From: Euptelea pleiosperma
Lineage: Eukaryota; Streptophyta; Magnoliopsida; Ranunculales; Eupteleaceae
NCBI GenBank assembly: GCA_035048495.1
Contig: CM068544.1
Location: forward strand, 46,463,893-46,527,892
DNA: 64,000 bases
Reading direction: 5' to 3'
Below are positions 36,636-48,388 of this stretch, piece by piece. The position numbers and the translations under genes are program-made. The notes beneath the pieces are model-generated. The model searched no databases, was not told where the DNA came from, and was given only the letters and a program-made list of their open reading frames with translations. Numbering within the stretch: position 1 is the stretch's first letter; every line of letters starts with the position of its first letter.

Positions 36636-37766
36636 ATGGCGACCGTAAGATCCTTCTTCACCAGTTTCATCTCCTTGGTTCTTCTTCTCTTCCATCTGGG
36701 TTGCTTTATCTTCACAACCAATGATCGTCCTTCCACCAAGAAACGAAAGGTATCCCCTCTATCTCCTTCCTCTCCTTCTCCATCTCTTCTAAAACCTCAC
36801 AAAGCCCTCTCCTCTTCTTGGTCCTACATCAAACGGGTTGTCTTCTTCAAGAACTCAAAGAAAGATAATGAAACCCGCCCCACAACACCAACCATAGCCT
36901 CTGCCAGATCATCTCAACAATCGATCGTAGTGGTCGTAACGCCAACTGATACAATCTTATCGGCTCCTCCACCACGCAAAAGACGAACAGGGGCTCGCTC
37001 AGAACCCGATATCTTGCTCGATCACTCATCGTTTCCTCTCCGAAACGATATCTTTCCTTGCCCAGCATGTGGGGAGATTTTCCACAAAACCCAACTTCTT
37101 GAACAGCACCAGTCGATCAAGCACGCGGTTTCAGAGCTTTTCGATGGGGATTCAGGAAAAAATATAGTCCGAATCATCTTTAAAACGGGTTGGAACAATA
37201 AAGAGAAGAACCCAATAATACATCGGATCCTCAAAATTCATAACAGCCCAAAAATCCTCGCCAGGTTCGAAGAGTACAGGGAGTCTGTGAAGTCTAAAGC
37301 AGCAAGAAACGGTGTACGAAGACGAGACGAGAGGTGCATTGCAGACGGTAACGAGCTTCTGAGGTTTAACTGTTCGACGTTTATTTGTAATTTGGGACAG
37401 AACGGGAATTCTTGTCTTTGTACCCAGCAGTACTGCAGCGTATGTGGGATCATACGTTCTGGGTTCTCAGCTAAGATGGATGGGATATCGACGCTCTCGA
37501 GCAGCTGGAGAGCACACGCGGTGATCCCTGATGAGCTCGAGGAGGAGTTCGCTTTCATGAACGTGAAGCGCGCGATGCTGGTTTGCCGGGTCATAGCGGG
37601 AAGGGTCGGGAGTGACCAGGGGATCCTTGACAAGGACGAGCCCGGGTTTGACTCGGTCGTCGGAAGAGGAGGTAGTGGGGTCCACGCCAGGTTTGACGAT
37701 GATGAGCTCTTGGTCTTCAATCCTAGGGCTGTGCTTCCTTGCTTTGCGATTATATACAGCGTGTAA
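36636..37766 (+). CDS. C2H2-like zinc-finger protein with PARP-like C-terminal half
   Basis: Single-exon gene, 376 residues from the ATG at 36636 (context ACAATGGCG). The open frame continues upstream to 36369, but that part is a low-complexity, pyrimidine-rich leader without family character. Residues about 4-30 are hydrophobic (FISLVLLLFHLGCFIF), a possible membrane anchor or signal. A basic, Ser/Pro-rich linker follows, with KKRK and RKRR as candidate nuclear signals. One C2H2 finger, CPACGEIFHKTQLLEQHQSIKH (C-x2-C-x12-H-x4-H), lies near residues 143-164. The remaining 210 residues contain IVRIIFKTGW, a Cys-rich patch CLCTQQYCSVCG, RVIAGRV, FDSVV and a terminal ELLVFNPRAVLPCFAIIYSV. This resembles the plant C2H2-like family typified, as I recall, by Arabidopsis At1g75710, whose C-terminus has a PARP-like fold. 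No catalytic H-Y-E triad is evident and function is unknown. The hydrophobic start and the nuclear signals point to different locations. Confidence 0.85.
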   Translation: MATVRSFFTSFISLVLLLFHLGCFIFTTNDRPSTKKRKVSPLSPSSPSPSLLKPHKALSSSWSYIKRVVFFKNSKKDNETRPTTPTIASARSSQQSIVVVVTPTDTILSAPPPRKRRTGARSEPDILLDHSSFPLRNDIFPCPACGEIFHKTQLLEQHQSIKHAVSELFDGDSGKNIVRIIFKTGWNNKEKNPIIHRILKIHNSPKILARFEEYRESVKSKAARNGVRRRDERCIADGNELLRFNCSTFICNLGQNGNSCLCTQQYCSVCGIIRSGFSAKMDGISTLSSSWRAHAVIPDELEEEFAFMNVKRAMLVCRVIAGRVGSDQGILDKDEPGFDSVVGRGGSGVHARFDDDELLVFNPRAVLPCFAIIYSV

Positions 37767-38500
37767 GGTGTGGTTTTCGGCAGAATTTTTTCTTCTTAAT
37801 TATTTCTGTACTATATTTTCAGATTTTTAGAAACTAAGGAAAAAAAAAAAATCAAAGACGAAGAAGAAGAATTTTGTGGCTTGGGTACTTCGGCAAGTTA
37901 GCTTCATGGGTCATGTTTTCACACTGACTAAGTTGTGGTGTGGTGGTGTTCATGTGTTCTTTACTATGTGGCTTCCTTTCCAGACTCCTCAATAAATGTT
38001 TGTGTGACTTATCTCTCTCTCTCTCTCTCCACGTTCTTAAACTTCCAATCAAGTACGTTGATATTTACACACTTGATCGTAAGGCCAATATCCTCTGGTT
38101 GTGCTACCCCACGGAAAGCCGGACAAAAAGGTGTACGGTTGAGGTTATGGACTATTGGATTCAAGAGATCCACGGTCCACGATGCCAGTAACTGGTTATC
38201 CATGTGGTCGCACGACTCTGAGTTGTGCAGAGTACCGTTGCATCAACCGGTTCAGATTCATAAGCAGTGGGCCATTTGGGGTGAAGCTTTCCATTATAGT
38301 GCCCATATGTAGAATGATGATGGAACATGATGGACTCATTGCTTATACTGCCATATGATTAATTGATTCTACATAATGAATAAGTTTTTGACGACGGACG
38401 ATCACGGATGTCCGTGTGGGCCCTGTGACACACTGTTAGAGACCACTGACCGGAGTAGAAATACGAGTCACGTGGCATACTCTTAGAGGACAATGACCAT
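37767..38500. other. 3' flank of the zinc-finger gene
   Basis: A CT repeat lies at 38012-38029. 38100-38200 has CCACGGAAAGCCGGACAAAAA and GGATTCAAGAGATCCACGG, related to the start of duplication unit S. No gene. Confidence 0.4.
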
Positions 38501-38504
38501 ATGG

Positions 38505-38590
38505 ATGGCCCAGATGGCAGCAGTGACTACCAAAAATGCCGCTTCCGCAAATGAAAAGATCTCAGGTATACCTTGTTACATCACGACCCT
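38505..38590. repeat. TR-family solo right end
   Basis: GGCCCAGATGGCAGCAGTGAC through GGTATACCTTGTTACATCACGACCC, without a left arm. Confidence 0.65.
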
Positions 38591-39465
38591 TAAGTATATA
38601 TACAGTTGTTATCAACCACTTGTGGAGACGCACGCGCAATGCCTGTGTTTAATTATGACCTAAAAACATAAAAACTTTAAATAGGCATAAAAGGGTTTGA
38701 CAATACCAAAAATGCCCCTGCTTATCTTCAACGTATATTGGTGAGTGCAGGGATTTTTTGGGCATTTTCAATAATAGATATTAAAAAAAAAAAAAAGAAG
38801 GAAAGAAAGAACATCTTGGGTGGGCTTCTCTTTTTTGATAATTAAACAATTTAGTGACGACCTTCCGGCATTTTGGTTTAAAGCATTACAGGTGTATCTA
38901 TCATGTGTGGAGCCCACAAAATTAGGGCCCATATCGAACCTGATTGAATGCTTTATTGAACAATAGTTATGTTGTCCTGAATGAGCTGGCTAGCCCATTA
39001 AGAGTTTCATGCCTCATATAAGTTATGGGTTTGGTTAGAGACTCTGATGGGTTTATTAATGGGCCTCATTGATGCAAAACAGCGGTACTGTTTGGTTACA
39101 ACAATAAATCTATTCAAATTGAGTTACACCAGTGCCACCATAAATGTACATGTACAGCTCATTCATCAAATTAAAAGATCCAATGGTGTGATTAGTGCTG
39201 TATTTTTACATTAAATTATTACAAGCGATTGGATCAACTTGAATCGAGATCAGTGGGTCAGGTTTTATAGCCCAACGCCCTGGAATGGGCCATGTACTAC
39301 AAACATGAAGGGTCCATTCACACGTACGGCAAGGCCTAAACCCAACCTTTGGTTAGTTGGTTAATGGTAGTTAATAAAGGGTACGTGTCAGACAGAGTGA
39401 TCTGTAATAACACATCAGCCGGGTCCCACAAATAGTTAGTAAGTTCGCTTACTATACATATATTT
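38591..39465. other. Unassigned intergenic stretch
   Basis: 39330-39395 matches the interior of the snap-back element at 10242-10361. The rest is not assigned. Confidence 0.4.
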
Positions 39466-39872
39466 TATGTTATTAACGGTTAAACGGACTGGGGGCGTTA
39501 CCGTTTAAACGGCCGTTAAAACGGATTGAAACGACCATGGGCAAAAATAGAAAAAAATGGAATTGAACCGATTTTAACTGTTTTAATGATTTTAACGGAA
39601 AAAATGGCACTGAAATTCGAATTTCGAAATTTGAAAATTTAAAAATTTTAAAAAAAAGAATTTAATGGAAATTAAACAGATTTTAACGGATTTAACAGCC
39701 ATTTTTTTCACAAAATTTTTCAGAATTAAATGGCTGTTTAAACGATTTTAACGGCCGTTAAAACAAAAAAAAAGGTCATTTTTTTCAAAACCGTTAAAAT
39801 GTATTTTAACGGTTTTATCGGAAACGGGCTTGGGGCATTACCGTTTAAACGGCCGTTTTTAAAACCATGGTT
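39466..39872. mobile_element. AACGG-family MITE copy
   Basis: TAACGGTTAAACGGACTGGGGGCGTTACC on the left and GGCATTACCGTTTAAACGG near the right end, TTTTTAAAACC at the end. It is the copy closest to 245-652. Confidence 0.7.
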
Positions 39873-40344
39873 TAAACTATTTACAAAAACAAAAAAAACT
39901 TTAGAAAATTAAAAAAATAAAAAAGTAACTAGACACCCTTTGACTCCTGCGAAAAAATTAAAGCTGACTAACGTCCTTTTAAAGGGCGTCTGAACATGAC
40001 AAAAGCCCTTTAAAAGGACATTTTACATTTGACGAGTAAAATTTCTGTTGCAATACAATACGAGCCATGTGACACACTTTTAATTCTACTTTTGAGTCCC
40101 GTTAACATGTGGTAGATCTCGTCAATTGGGCATGCAGTGTTTCCATGGACCATTGATTCTGAGTAATCCGTCGTCCACCTAGCAACAATAAATGATAAAT
40201 TTAAATGACCATTTTGCACCCTGGTGGCCCTTTCTTGTGTTTCGTTCTTTTATCTTCATCTCACTTCCCAAAACAAAAATAAGTTTATGAAGACCCACAA
40301 AAAAAAAAAAAAAAAAACTCCCAATAGAGATGAAAGAAGAATTC

Positions 40345-40670
40345 GATAAATGGGCCACGTGGAACACTCTTAGAGGACTCTAACCGTATGGATGTTGTGC
40401 CAATCATTAGGTGGACCTACAAACCAAAAATCAGCCCGATTAGTGATTTATAGGTGGATTGGAATTGTTTTCATGGGTTGATTTTAACCATGGGAAATTT
40501 GAGCATTATTGACCATTATTTGAGGTACAAAGATCCAAAGGTTTGAAATCACAAATCAAGCTGATTTTTGGTTTGTAGGTCCATATAGGGATTGGAAAAA
40601 CATCCATACGGTCAGAGTCCTCTAAGAGTATTCCACGTGGCTCCTATTGCACCCTGTCATCAAAGTCATA
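40345..40670. mobile_element. FB-family foldback MITE
   Basis: GGGCCACGTGGAACACTCTTAG on the left, CTAAGAGTATTCCACGTGGCTCC on the right; both arms keep CACGTGG. Interior complete. Confidence 0.8.
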
Positions 40671-40794
40671 ATCGTAATACCATTGAAAATTTTCACAATA
40701 TTTCCCTATCACTCTAGTTTCTAGTTTGGGGTCTTAAGTCCCACAAATTTCAATTTAGATTGTAGAGGACACCCGGTGCAGAGAACTCTCGTGC

Positions 40795-41590
40795 CCTACA
40801 TAGATCCTTTTTTGGGCCCAACGACTGCGTGGATGTTCCAGCCCACCTATTGGTGGATAAACACACTTAAAATCAGCTCGATTGATGATTTCTAGCCATT
40901 GGATTTACTACCAAAAAACATGCTTGAATCCAACGGCTAGAGTCACGTTTTAAAAATTACATACTGAAATCTATGGCTAGAGATTCAATCATGTTGATTT
41001 TTGGTTTGTATATCCAATAAGGGGTGGGCTAAAAATCCATGTGGTTAGTTGGACCTGGGCTGGGGGCCTTCTTGAACGGACCGGCAAGCCACATTCATGT
41101 GGTAGCACTTCCTTTTCACGATGGCACTACCTTAAGGCCATTAAGGCGGTCGCCTAAGGTCCCTTGGTGAGAGAAGGGCCCCTAGCCCAGGCCCCACCAA
41201 CCACATGGATTTTTAGCCCACCCCTTATTGGATATACAAACCAAAACTCAACCTAATTGATTATATCTAGCCCATGATTTTAATAGTTTTTAGGACATGA
41301 TTCTAGCCATTGGATTCAAGCATGTTTTTTGGTAGTAAATCCAATGGCTAGAAATCATCAATCTAGCTTATTTTTAGTGTGTTTATCCACCAATAAGTGG
41401 GCTGAACATCCATGCAGTCATTGGGTTTTCTGTAGTTTTTGATTATCAAGAATAGTTATGTATATAAAGATTTTCAATAATATAGTTTATTTTTTTTATT
41501 AATACCATATATATTAATATTAAATATAAAAAAGGCCTTATATAAAGTTTTCGCCTTAGGCCTCAACTTGTATCCAGACGGCCCTGGTTG
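40795..41590 (+). repeat. GC-family repeats
   Basis: 40795-41060 is a foldback with GTGGATGTTCCAGCCCACC/GGGTGGGCTAAAAATCC arms. 41120-41590 repeats the R/GC sequence, ending AGGCCTCAACTTGTATCCAGACGGCCCTG. Confidence 0.6.
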
Positions 41591-41632
41591 AAGTAAACCC
41601 TGCCAGATAAGATAAAAATTGCTTATACCAAA

Positions 41633-41634
41633 AT

Positions 41635-41688
<54 letters not shown>
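41633..41688. repeat. (TAA)n microsatellite
   Basis: About 18 uninterrupted TAA units. Confidence 0.95.
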
Positions 41689-42640
41689 CAAAGTCTATCT
41701 TTACGTGGACAATTTTCATGAGGGGCTCATAAAAACACGGCATGCGCGCGTGCGGCATAATCTTTTGGGTCCACTGACCCATGAATCATTTCTCGACCCT
41801 TTGATGGATCTACACACCAAAAATCATCCCGATGGGTAATCTCTCGCCATTCGAATTGAGTACCTAAAGAAATGCTCAAATCCAACAGCTAGAAATCACC
41901 CCTCATGAAAAAGACAAAGTAGTCGATGGGTCAATTTCAGAATCCGGTGACCATTCAGTTCGTGATAGATAGAGTAGTTGGAGGTGGAATTATGTACGAA
42001 AATGATGGGTCACAACGGGATTAATTACAATCTATGGCTCTCTTAGGGAGCGTTTGGCTAACCCTTTTCATTTTCTTTTTTTTGCCATGGGAGAAAAACA
42101 GGGTTTGGCATGAGATATACGAGAGATTGAGGGCGTTTGCAGGGCTATCAAACTGAGGGATGCTAGCAAGTAAGGCTGTCGAAGGGCCGGGTCAGGGTAG
42201 GGCCAGGGCTTAGAAGAAAATTATTAAAAAATATGAAAAAAATTTAGTAGAAAAAGTGGATGCTTTAATAATGCACTTAGCTTGGTAACATGTTTCCTTG
42301 GTTTAATCTATATAGATTTTTCAATGAATAATTATAATTTTAAAAATGAAAATGAACCTTCTAATCTTTCTAAAAACCTCAATAAAATAAATGATATATT
42401 ATAAATTTACACTAGAAAAAAGTTATTTTAGAATGATTTTGAACCATTCTAAAATTTTTCAAAATAAGAACGATTTTGGGTCGATAATAATTTTGGAATG
42501 TCTCAATTGTTGGGAAATGGCCTAAAATTGTATATTTTTTTTTTAGGATAATTGTAGTATCCAACACTAATAATGTTGTGACATGTGTACCTAAGGAAAC
42601 TTGGAGACCATGCTAACTGGTTTTCCCCTTTTATTTTGTA
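41689..42640. other. Unassigned intergenic stretch
   Basis: 41750-41900 contains a diverged FB/TR-like core (CCACTGACCCATGAATCATTT). The remainder is AT-rich with no gene. Confidence 0.4.
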
Positions 42641-42801
42641 CTAGTGGGTGGCTCGTGCCCCCCGGCACTCCATGACAAAGCATTTGCCAAAATTGGGTGT
42701 GAGTGGCTGAGATCCACTGTCCAATTTGGAGACAAGATCTCGGCCATCCTTTATGAAGCCAGATAAGATGGGGTCACAACTTCTCTGTTTTGTTATATAG
42801 A
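42641..42801 (-). mobile_element. Solo Helitron-like unit (type C)
   Basis: Minus strand: TCTATATAACAAAACAGAG at the 5' end, a GTGCC..GGCAC hairpin near the 3' end, then GCCACCCACTAG. Host bases are A before TC and T after CTAG, the Helitron target. It is 161 bp and matches the C units of the 5404-7993 array. Confidence 0.8.
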
Positions 42802-44042
42802 TGTTTTGTTTTTCAAAAAAAATGTTTGATTTCCTAAGTAGCTTAGATCTCTCATTACTAGTTGGACACTTTAGATAACTTAGGGCCCGTTTGGCAAACC
42901 AGTGGAAGCAAAAAGTAACTTCTAAATTAAGTTGCTGAATTTAAAAGTTGTCAACTGGAAGCAAAAGTTTGTTTGGTGAAATACCAACTTATAAGTAAAA
43001 AAGTAAAAAAAGTTAGTTTGGCATGAATTAAGTCAAAATGTCATTTTCTTATAATTTTATATACATATTATATTCTAATTTATACTATTATAAAGAAACA
43101 ACGGGTAGTGCCACCCACAGATGTCACAATTAAAAGCCTCTCTACATTCAAAGGCAAAACATCCCTCATTAAATGCCCCTTCACAGTCCAGGTTGTCCGG
43201 CATACCCACATCCCTCATCATATAAGTTACTTGGCACACTCTTAGAGACCACTAATAGTATGGATGTTTGTCCCATCCCTAGGTGGACCTATATACCAAA
43301 AATCAGTTTGATTTGCAAAAAAAAGATCCACTATATGCCTTACTTTATAGAATATAATTTAAAAATAAATAAATAAATATAACATAGATGATTCGCTAAG
43401 GGCCAGGCCCCCTTGAGTGTGACCCTAGCCCGGCCCTTATTTAGAAGGGCCTTATATATTTAGGCCCTGCCCGGCCCTAAGGGCTTGAAATTTATTTAAA
43501 AGCCCTCTGTTTAGGGCTTTCAAAAGGGTAGGGTAGGGCTGGGCCCCCTTACAAGAGGGCCGGATTGACACCCCTACTAGCAAGCAATGCCTAAGGTGTT
43601 GCACACATACAACCCGCAACGCAAAAAGACGAGAAAAAAAATATACATTTTCTAATTTTCTTCGTGCGTGTTTGTTTGCGCAGAAACTTTTCCCGAGAAA
43701 ATACATTGGGAAATGCCTTAAATGGCTGAATCATTGCAACTGAGAACACATATTTCAATCATGTGAGAAAATAAAGGCCTAGTTTCAAGTGAAAATGAAT
43801 TCTCACCTATCGGATGGTAAATGAATTCCTGGCTCATAGGAAAAATTATCCAGATTCAAATGGCTTGGTAGGGAAAGTTATACAGATTTAAAATGGTTAT
43901 CTAACAATGGACAGTTATGTTTTCCCAAGGAAAATGTAATTTTCCCGCTTGGCAATCAAACACTCCCTTAGGGCAAGCATACAGAGGCCTTACATGGGAT
44001 ATGCAAGTGCTAGGCCAAACTCTATATAGAAACGAGTAAAAC
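42802..44042. other. Intergenic stretch with repeat fragments
   Basis: GGGCCCGTTTGGCAAAC at 42886 is a Harbinger-like end without a partner. 43190-43320 is an FB left-arm fragment. 43400-43560 is GGCCC-rich (GGGCCTTATATATTTAGGCCC). No gene. Confidence 0.45.
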
Positions 44043-44380
44043 TTCGGTTACTATCAACCGTCAAGAAAGCCACTAACTACCCACAATATGAGCCACGTTG
44101 CACGCTCATAGGGGATGCTGACTGTATATTCAGACAATCCCTAGGTGGACAAACAAACCAATAATCAGCATGATTGGTGATTTCAAACCTTTGGATTTTT
44201 GTACCCCAAATAATGGTCAAATTCCCCCGGCTAAAGTCATCCCATGAAAATAACTCCAATCCAACGCTTAGAAATCATTTCTCAAGTTGATTTTTGGTTT
44301 GTAGGTCCACCTAGGGATTGGCCAAAAATCCATCTGGTCAGTGTCCTATAAAAAGGTGCCCATTGTTCATATTGTGTGAG
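44043..44380. mobile_element. FB-family foldback MITE, right end decayed
   Basis: GAGTAAAACTTCGGTTACTATC and ATATGAGCCACGTTGCACGC on the left; the right arm is reduced to TGCCCATTGTTCATATTGTG. Confidence 0.65.
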
Positions 44381-44793
44381 AAAATAAGGGTGGATTTTCA
44401 TGGAAACCAATTCTTACTAATGTGGAACAGAAACAAATTCCAGGCTTGGATGGAAAATTCTCGTTTTCTCAGGAAATTTTTCCCATTTTACATGGCCATC
44501 CAACAAGGGATGAAATTTATATTTTCTTGAGAAAATGCAGTTTAACCATGGGAAAATTGTCAATCAAACACGTCCTAAGAGCTATGTTCACAATGATAGC
44601 TTGTACTATATGTGAACTAAAAAGTTACTAAATAAGCCTTTTAACTTTTTTTTTTCTTTTTTCAAAAATAAGCCTTTTATCTTTAAGACTTCTATTTATA
44701 GCATAATTTCAGACGGTAAGAAGTTGACACATGGAATTATGATGCAGGTCATGAAGAATTGATATATGTTAATGGGCTAATTGAGGAGGCTTA

Positions 44794-45209
44794 GGGGGTG
44801 ATTGGATCACCAATTTTCAAAAAAATTTATTTAAAAAAAATAACTTTTCTGAAAATATATTTTTCTTAAAAAGGTCTTTGGATCATCATTAATGCAAAAT
44901 GTCTTTATCTTCTTTTAGATGGCCCTACCAATATAATGTCATTATATTTTTTGGAAGGGGACATCTACCAAAAACTATTTCTTTGTTTATATTGAGCTAG
45001 CAAAATTTTTAAGTCTTTTTTTTTACTTGAAATACAGCTTTCAGGTATTTTTTTTTATAAAAAGATTTTTGAGCTTTAAAAATATATTTTTATGGAATAA
45101 ATACTTTTTTAGAAAAATGGTCATCTAAACAATCTATTATTTTGAAAAAAGTCTTTTTGTAGAAAAAAATTACTTTTTCAAATCTAAATATGACGGTACA
45201 AACACCCCC
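44794..45209. mobile_element. Harbinger-like MITE
   Basis: Ends GGGGGTGATTGG and CAAACACCCCC are inverted with small differences. TTA flanks both sides (44791-44793, 45210-45212), fitting the 3-bp target of PIF/Harbinger. The interior is A/T-rich with AAAAAGTCTTT/AAAGACTTTTT words. Confidence 0.65.
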
Positions 45210-45741
45210 TTACTCTTTAAATGACATTAATTAATCAGCTACTTTACTTTTCAGATCAATTAATAAACACACACAAGTAACCGATGTATCTTAACAAATA
45301 GGTCCTATTTTCTCTACAATATTTTAGACATTTCTAGAATTTTCTACAATTTTACATCTCAAAAGATTCCCCCACCCCACTACATTAATTTGAAAATAAC
45401 ATCCAAATGCAAAAAGATGAACTTAGTTATTTTGGAAAAGTAAAATGAATAATATTTTGACACTTTTTACTTCAAATTTGATTGATTTGACCCATTAAAC
45501 AGGCGTTGAGCGACGTGACTGTTAAAAGGACCATTTAAAACCTTGATTAGGGTATCCTATAGATACAGCTTTTGAGGAGAAAATCTAGTATGCGAAAGCA
45601 AGTCTTCATAGGGCAATTGTCACTGTTTATGGACCCGAACTTGGGTGATCTATCCATGACCAGGATGAAGCTCGGGTGAAATTAAGTGGAGATCCGAGTT
45701 TCATATTCTAAGAATATGCAAATGTGGTCGGAAGGTGACAT

Positions 45742-45812
45742 GTAACAACCAAACCCGCTGTTAACCTAATGTTTCGGTAGCCTCTCTCCTTGTTTAAGGG
45801 TTTGGTTGTTAC
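45742..45812. repeat. 71-nt perfect-arm hairpin
   Basis: GTAACAACCAAACCC (45742-45756) is the exact complement of 45798-45812, with a 41-nt loop. The size suits a small MITE or a small-RNA precursor. Confidence 0.6.
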
Positions 45813-45846
45813 GTATCGCTTTCTAACTAACTGTGTCTACATACAG

Positions 45847-45880
45847 TGGCGGAGCCAGGATTTTGTTCAAGGGTGACTTT
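45847..45880 (+). repeat. CAGTGGCGGAGCC element end
   Basis: CAGTGGCGGAGCCAGGATTT then TGTTCAAGGG, as at 19371 and 56295. No right end recognised. Confidence 0.55.
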
Positions 45881-46084
45881 TTACATATTTACAAACTATA
45901 TATACTAGTTTTTCTCGCTTCGGCATGCAAAAGTGCTATCACTTGGACGGTCAGAAGTCCTGGGCATGAGTTTTATCAGGAGATCCCACAAGGATAAAAC
46001 GAGAGAAGTATGTCAAACAGATTTTGTACGACCACCTAAAATTCATCTTTAGTTCTGTGTGTTCAGCAGCACACTTCTTTGACG

Positions 46085-46330
46085 GATCTGTGAAGCCGCT
46101 AACCACCCACAATATGAGCCACATGGCATATTTTTGGAGGATGTTGACCATATGGATGTTTGGCCAATCCCTAAGTGGACGTACGAACAAAAAATAAAAC
46201 CCGATTAGTGATTTCTAAGTGTCGGATTAGATTCATATTTATGGGTTGATTTTAACCATGGGAATCTGATTATTAATTTGGGGTACAAGATCCATAGGTT
46301 TGCAACGAGAGCTTGTATCATATGGTGAAC
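46085..46330. mobile_element. FB-family left part
   Basis: CCACAATATGAGCCACATGGC, GACCATATGGATGTTTGGCC and AAAACCCGATTAGTGATTTC. The right arm is absent after GGTACAAGATCC. Confidence 0.6.
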
Positions 46331-46559
46331 TAAAAAGTTACTGAACAAGCCTAAAATGGTGGATTTATGAAATATGTAATCTGGGCCACACATCTTCACT
46401 TCATACTTTTTGGAGATCCCTCTTAATTTCAAATGGGTGACTGACGGGTGAAATTATGATGGAGGTGAAGAATTGATATATGTCAAGTGATAGTTGACAA
46501 GACTTGCTTATTGAATGTCATTAATTAATTGCTTTACTTTTCAGATCAGTGATTAAACG

Positions 46560-46745
46560 GATACAAAGGGTCAGGCTCACGAGACCCCTTTTTTTCTGAC
46601 CAGTCTCGTGTTCGTGTGCTCCGTGGTTAACAGTGCCCGAGCTAGCAACACCATGTGGCACTGACAACTACAGTTGGATTCGTGAAATCCGCGGCCAAGC
46701 GCGTACACCAAGAGAGGTCAGAAAAAGGGGGACCTCGGAGCCTGA
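46560..46745. mobile_element. Z-family foldback
   Basis: GGGTCAGGCTCACGAGACCCC on the left and GGGGGACCTCGGAGCCTGAGCC on the right are inverted, enclosing TCTGACC/GGTCAGA. Confidence 0.6.
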
Positions 46746-47044
46746 GCCTATTTTAAATGTATCAAGATTTTTTTCTATAAATTTCTAGTCTTTGGAAACT
46801 TGAAAACTCAACCCGAAGTAACTTGACTCGAGTAATATACTAATATTATATACATAAACCAACATTAATATATGAATATCATATTTTTATAAGCATAATT
46901 AATAAGATTTGGTTGAGTTTGTGTTGACCAAGTGTTCCAAAAATTTATTTGGTGCTTCGATTAATTCACAAAGTCCATTGTTTATTTGATTCAGTTTATT
47001 TTAAGTCAACTCGAAATTTAGCCGAGTCATGGGAGTCTCTTCCA

Positions 47045-47295
47045 ATATAAATTAGAAGTTTTGGAGGGATGATTTTTGGTGAGGATGGTCTCTATGGTGA
47101 GGAGATCACCCTCACAAAAATTCAAATCATTTTGATATTCGTAGCCTGGTTTTCAAGTTAAAGAATTATGGACCGTCTAATTTTTACCGCTAACTTGAAA
47201 CCCACATTTGATGGGGTTAGAAATTTCAGAATGGGCTGGTATCCTCATAAAAAATCAACCATTGATTTATCTTCCATGTGAGTACACAGAAATTG
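47045..47295. mobile_element. Decayed copy of the 27209-27535 foldback
   Basis: GATTTTTGGTGAGGATGGTCTC, AAATTCAAATCATTTTGATATTCG, GGTTAGAAATTTCAGAATGGGC and CATTGATTTATCTTCCATGTG, in the same order. Confidence 0.65.
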
Positions 47296-47304
47296 GTGTG
47301 AAAT

Positions 47305-47465
47305 TTTGGCACACTCTTAGAGGACTCTGACCTTATGGATGTTTGGCCAATCCCTTGGTGGACCTATAAACCAAAAATCAGCCTGATTAGTCATTTCTAG
47401 GCGGTGGGTTGGAGTTATTTTCACGGGTTAATTTTAACCGTGGAAATTTCAGCATTATTCCCCTG
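47305..47465. repeat. FB-family left half
   Basis: GGCACACTCTTAGAGGACTCTGACC through GGAAATTTCAGCATTATT, truncated at the centre. Confidence 0.6.
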
Positions 47466-47514
47466 AAAACAACTTTTGAATCATGCGAAAGAGCAGCTTA
47501 TCACTTCATCCAAG

Positions 47515-47905
47515 TAGAGCTTTGCTGACCACTGTCAGTCAGCAAAATTAATTACTGCTTACAATATGAGCCATTTGGTATATTCTTAGAGATTTCTGAC
47601 CTTATGGATGTTTGGCCCAACTCCACTAGATGGGGATATACATACCAAAAATTAACCTGATTAGTGATTTCTAATCGTTGGATTGGAGTGCTTTTCATGG
47701 GTTGATTTTTAACCATAGAATTCAAGCAGTATTGACCATTAATTGGGGGTATAAAGATCAAATGCTTGAAATCACTAATCAGGCAGGCTGATTTTTGGTC
47801 TATTTGTCCGACTAGGGATTAATTGGCAAACATCCATATAGTTTGTCTCCTCTGAGAGCATGCCACTTGGCTCATATTGTTTCTGGTCAGCAAAGTTTTA
47901 CTCCT
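47515..47905. mobile_element. FB-family foldback MITE (CTTTGCTGACC ends)
   Basis: AGAGCTTTGCTGACCACTG on the left and CTGGTCAGCAAAGTTTTACTC on the right are inverted. G-boxes have decayed here (GCCATTTGG, GCCACTTGG). Confidence 0.7.
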
Positions 47906-48388
47906 TGTACGGTCAGAATTAAAGGACACGAGTTTATACAGAGATGCCAAAAGGACAAAACGAGAGAAGAATGTGAAACAGATGAGTAAAACTTCTGTCA
48001 CAATCGGATTGCAAATCACACAAACACAGCAAATGAGTTCTCGGCACGTACACCTAAAAGCAAAAGCACATGGGTACGTTGCAAAAGCACTTGTGGACGT
48101 GCAGAGAACTCATTGGCTTGTGATTGTGTGATTTACAATTTCGTGTGATAGAAGTTTTACTCGAAACAGATTGTGTTCAGAAGCACAGCTTTCAAGTCAG
48201 AAATCCTCGTGAATTCCTAGAACCTCTTTTTCACGTCCCCACAACGGTCACACTTCACAGCTTTGATTCTTCCAACTGTAAAAACGGCATTTAACATACA
48301 GTGGTGGATCAAATGGTCCGGGGTCCTTGTGGGTGCCCAATAGGGCCACATTTTGATCGGTGTTGCACACATCGAGCTAATAAACTAC

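Noticed and set aside
37238..37720. 160-codon minus-strand open frame
   Set aside because: Antisense of the zinc-finger coding region; Ser-rich composition comes from the opposite strand.
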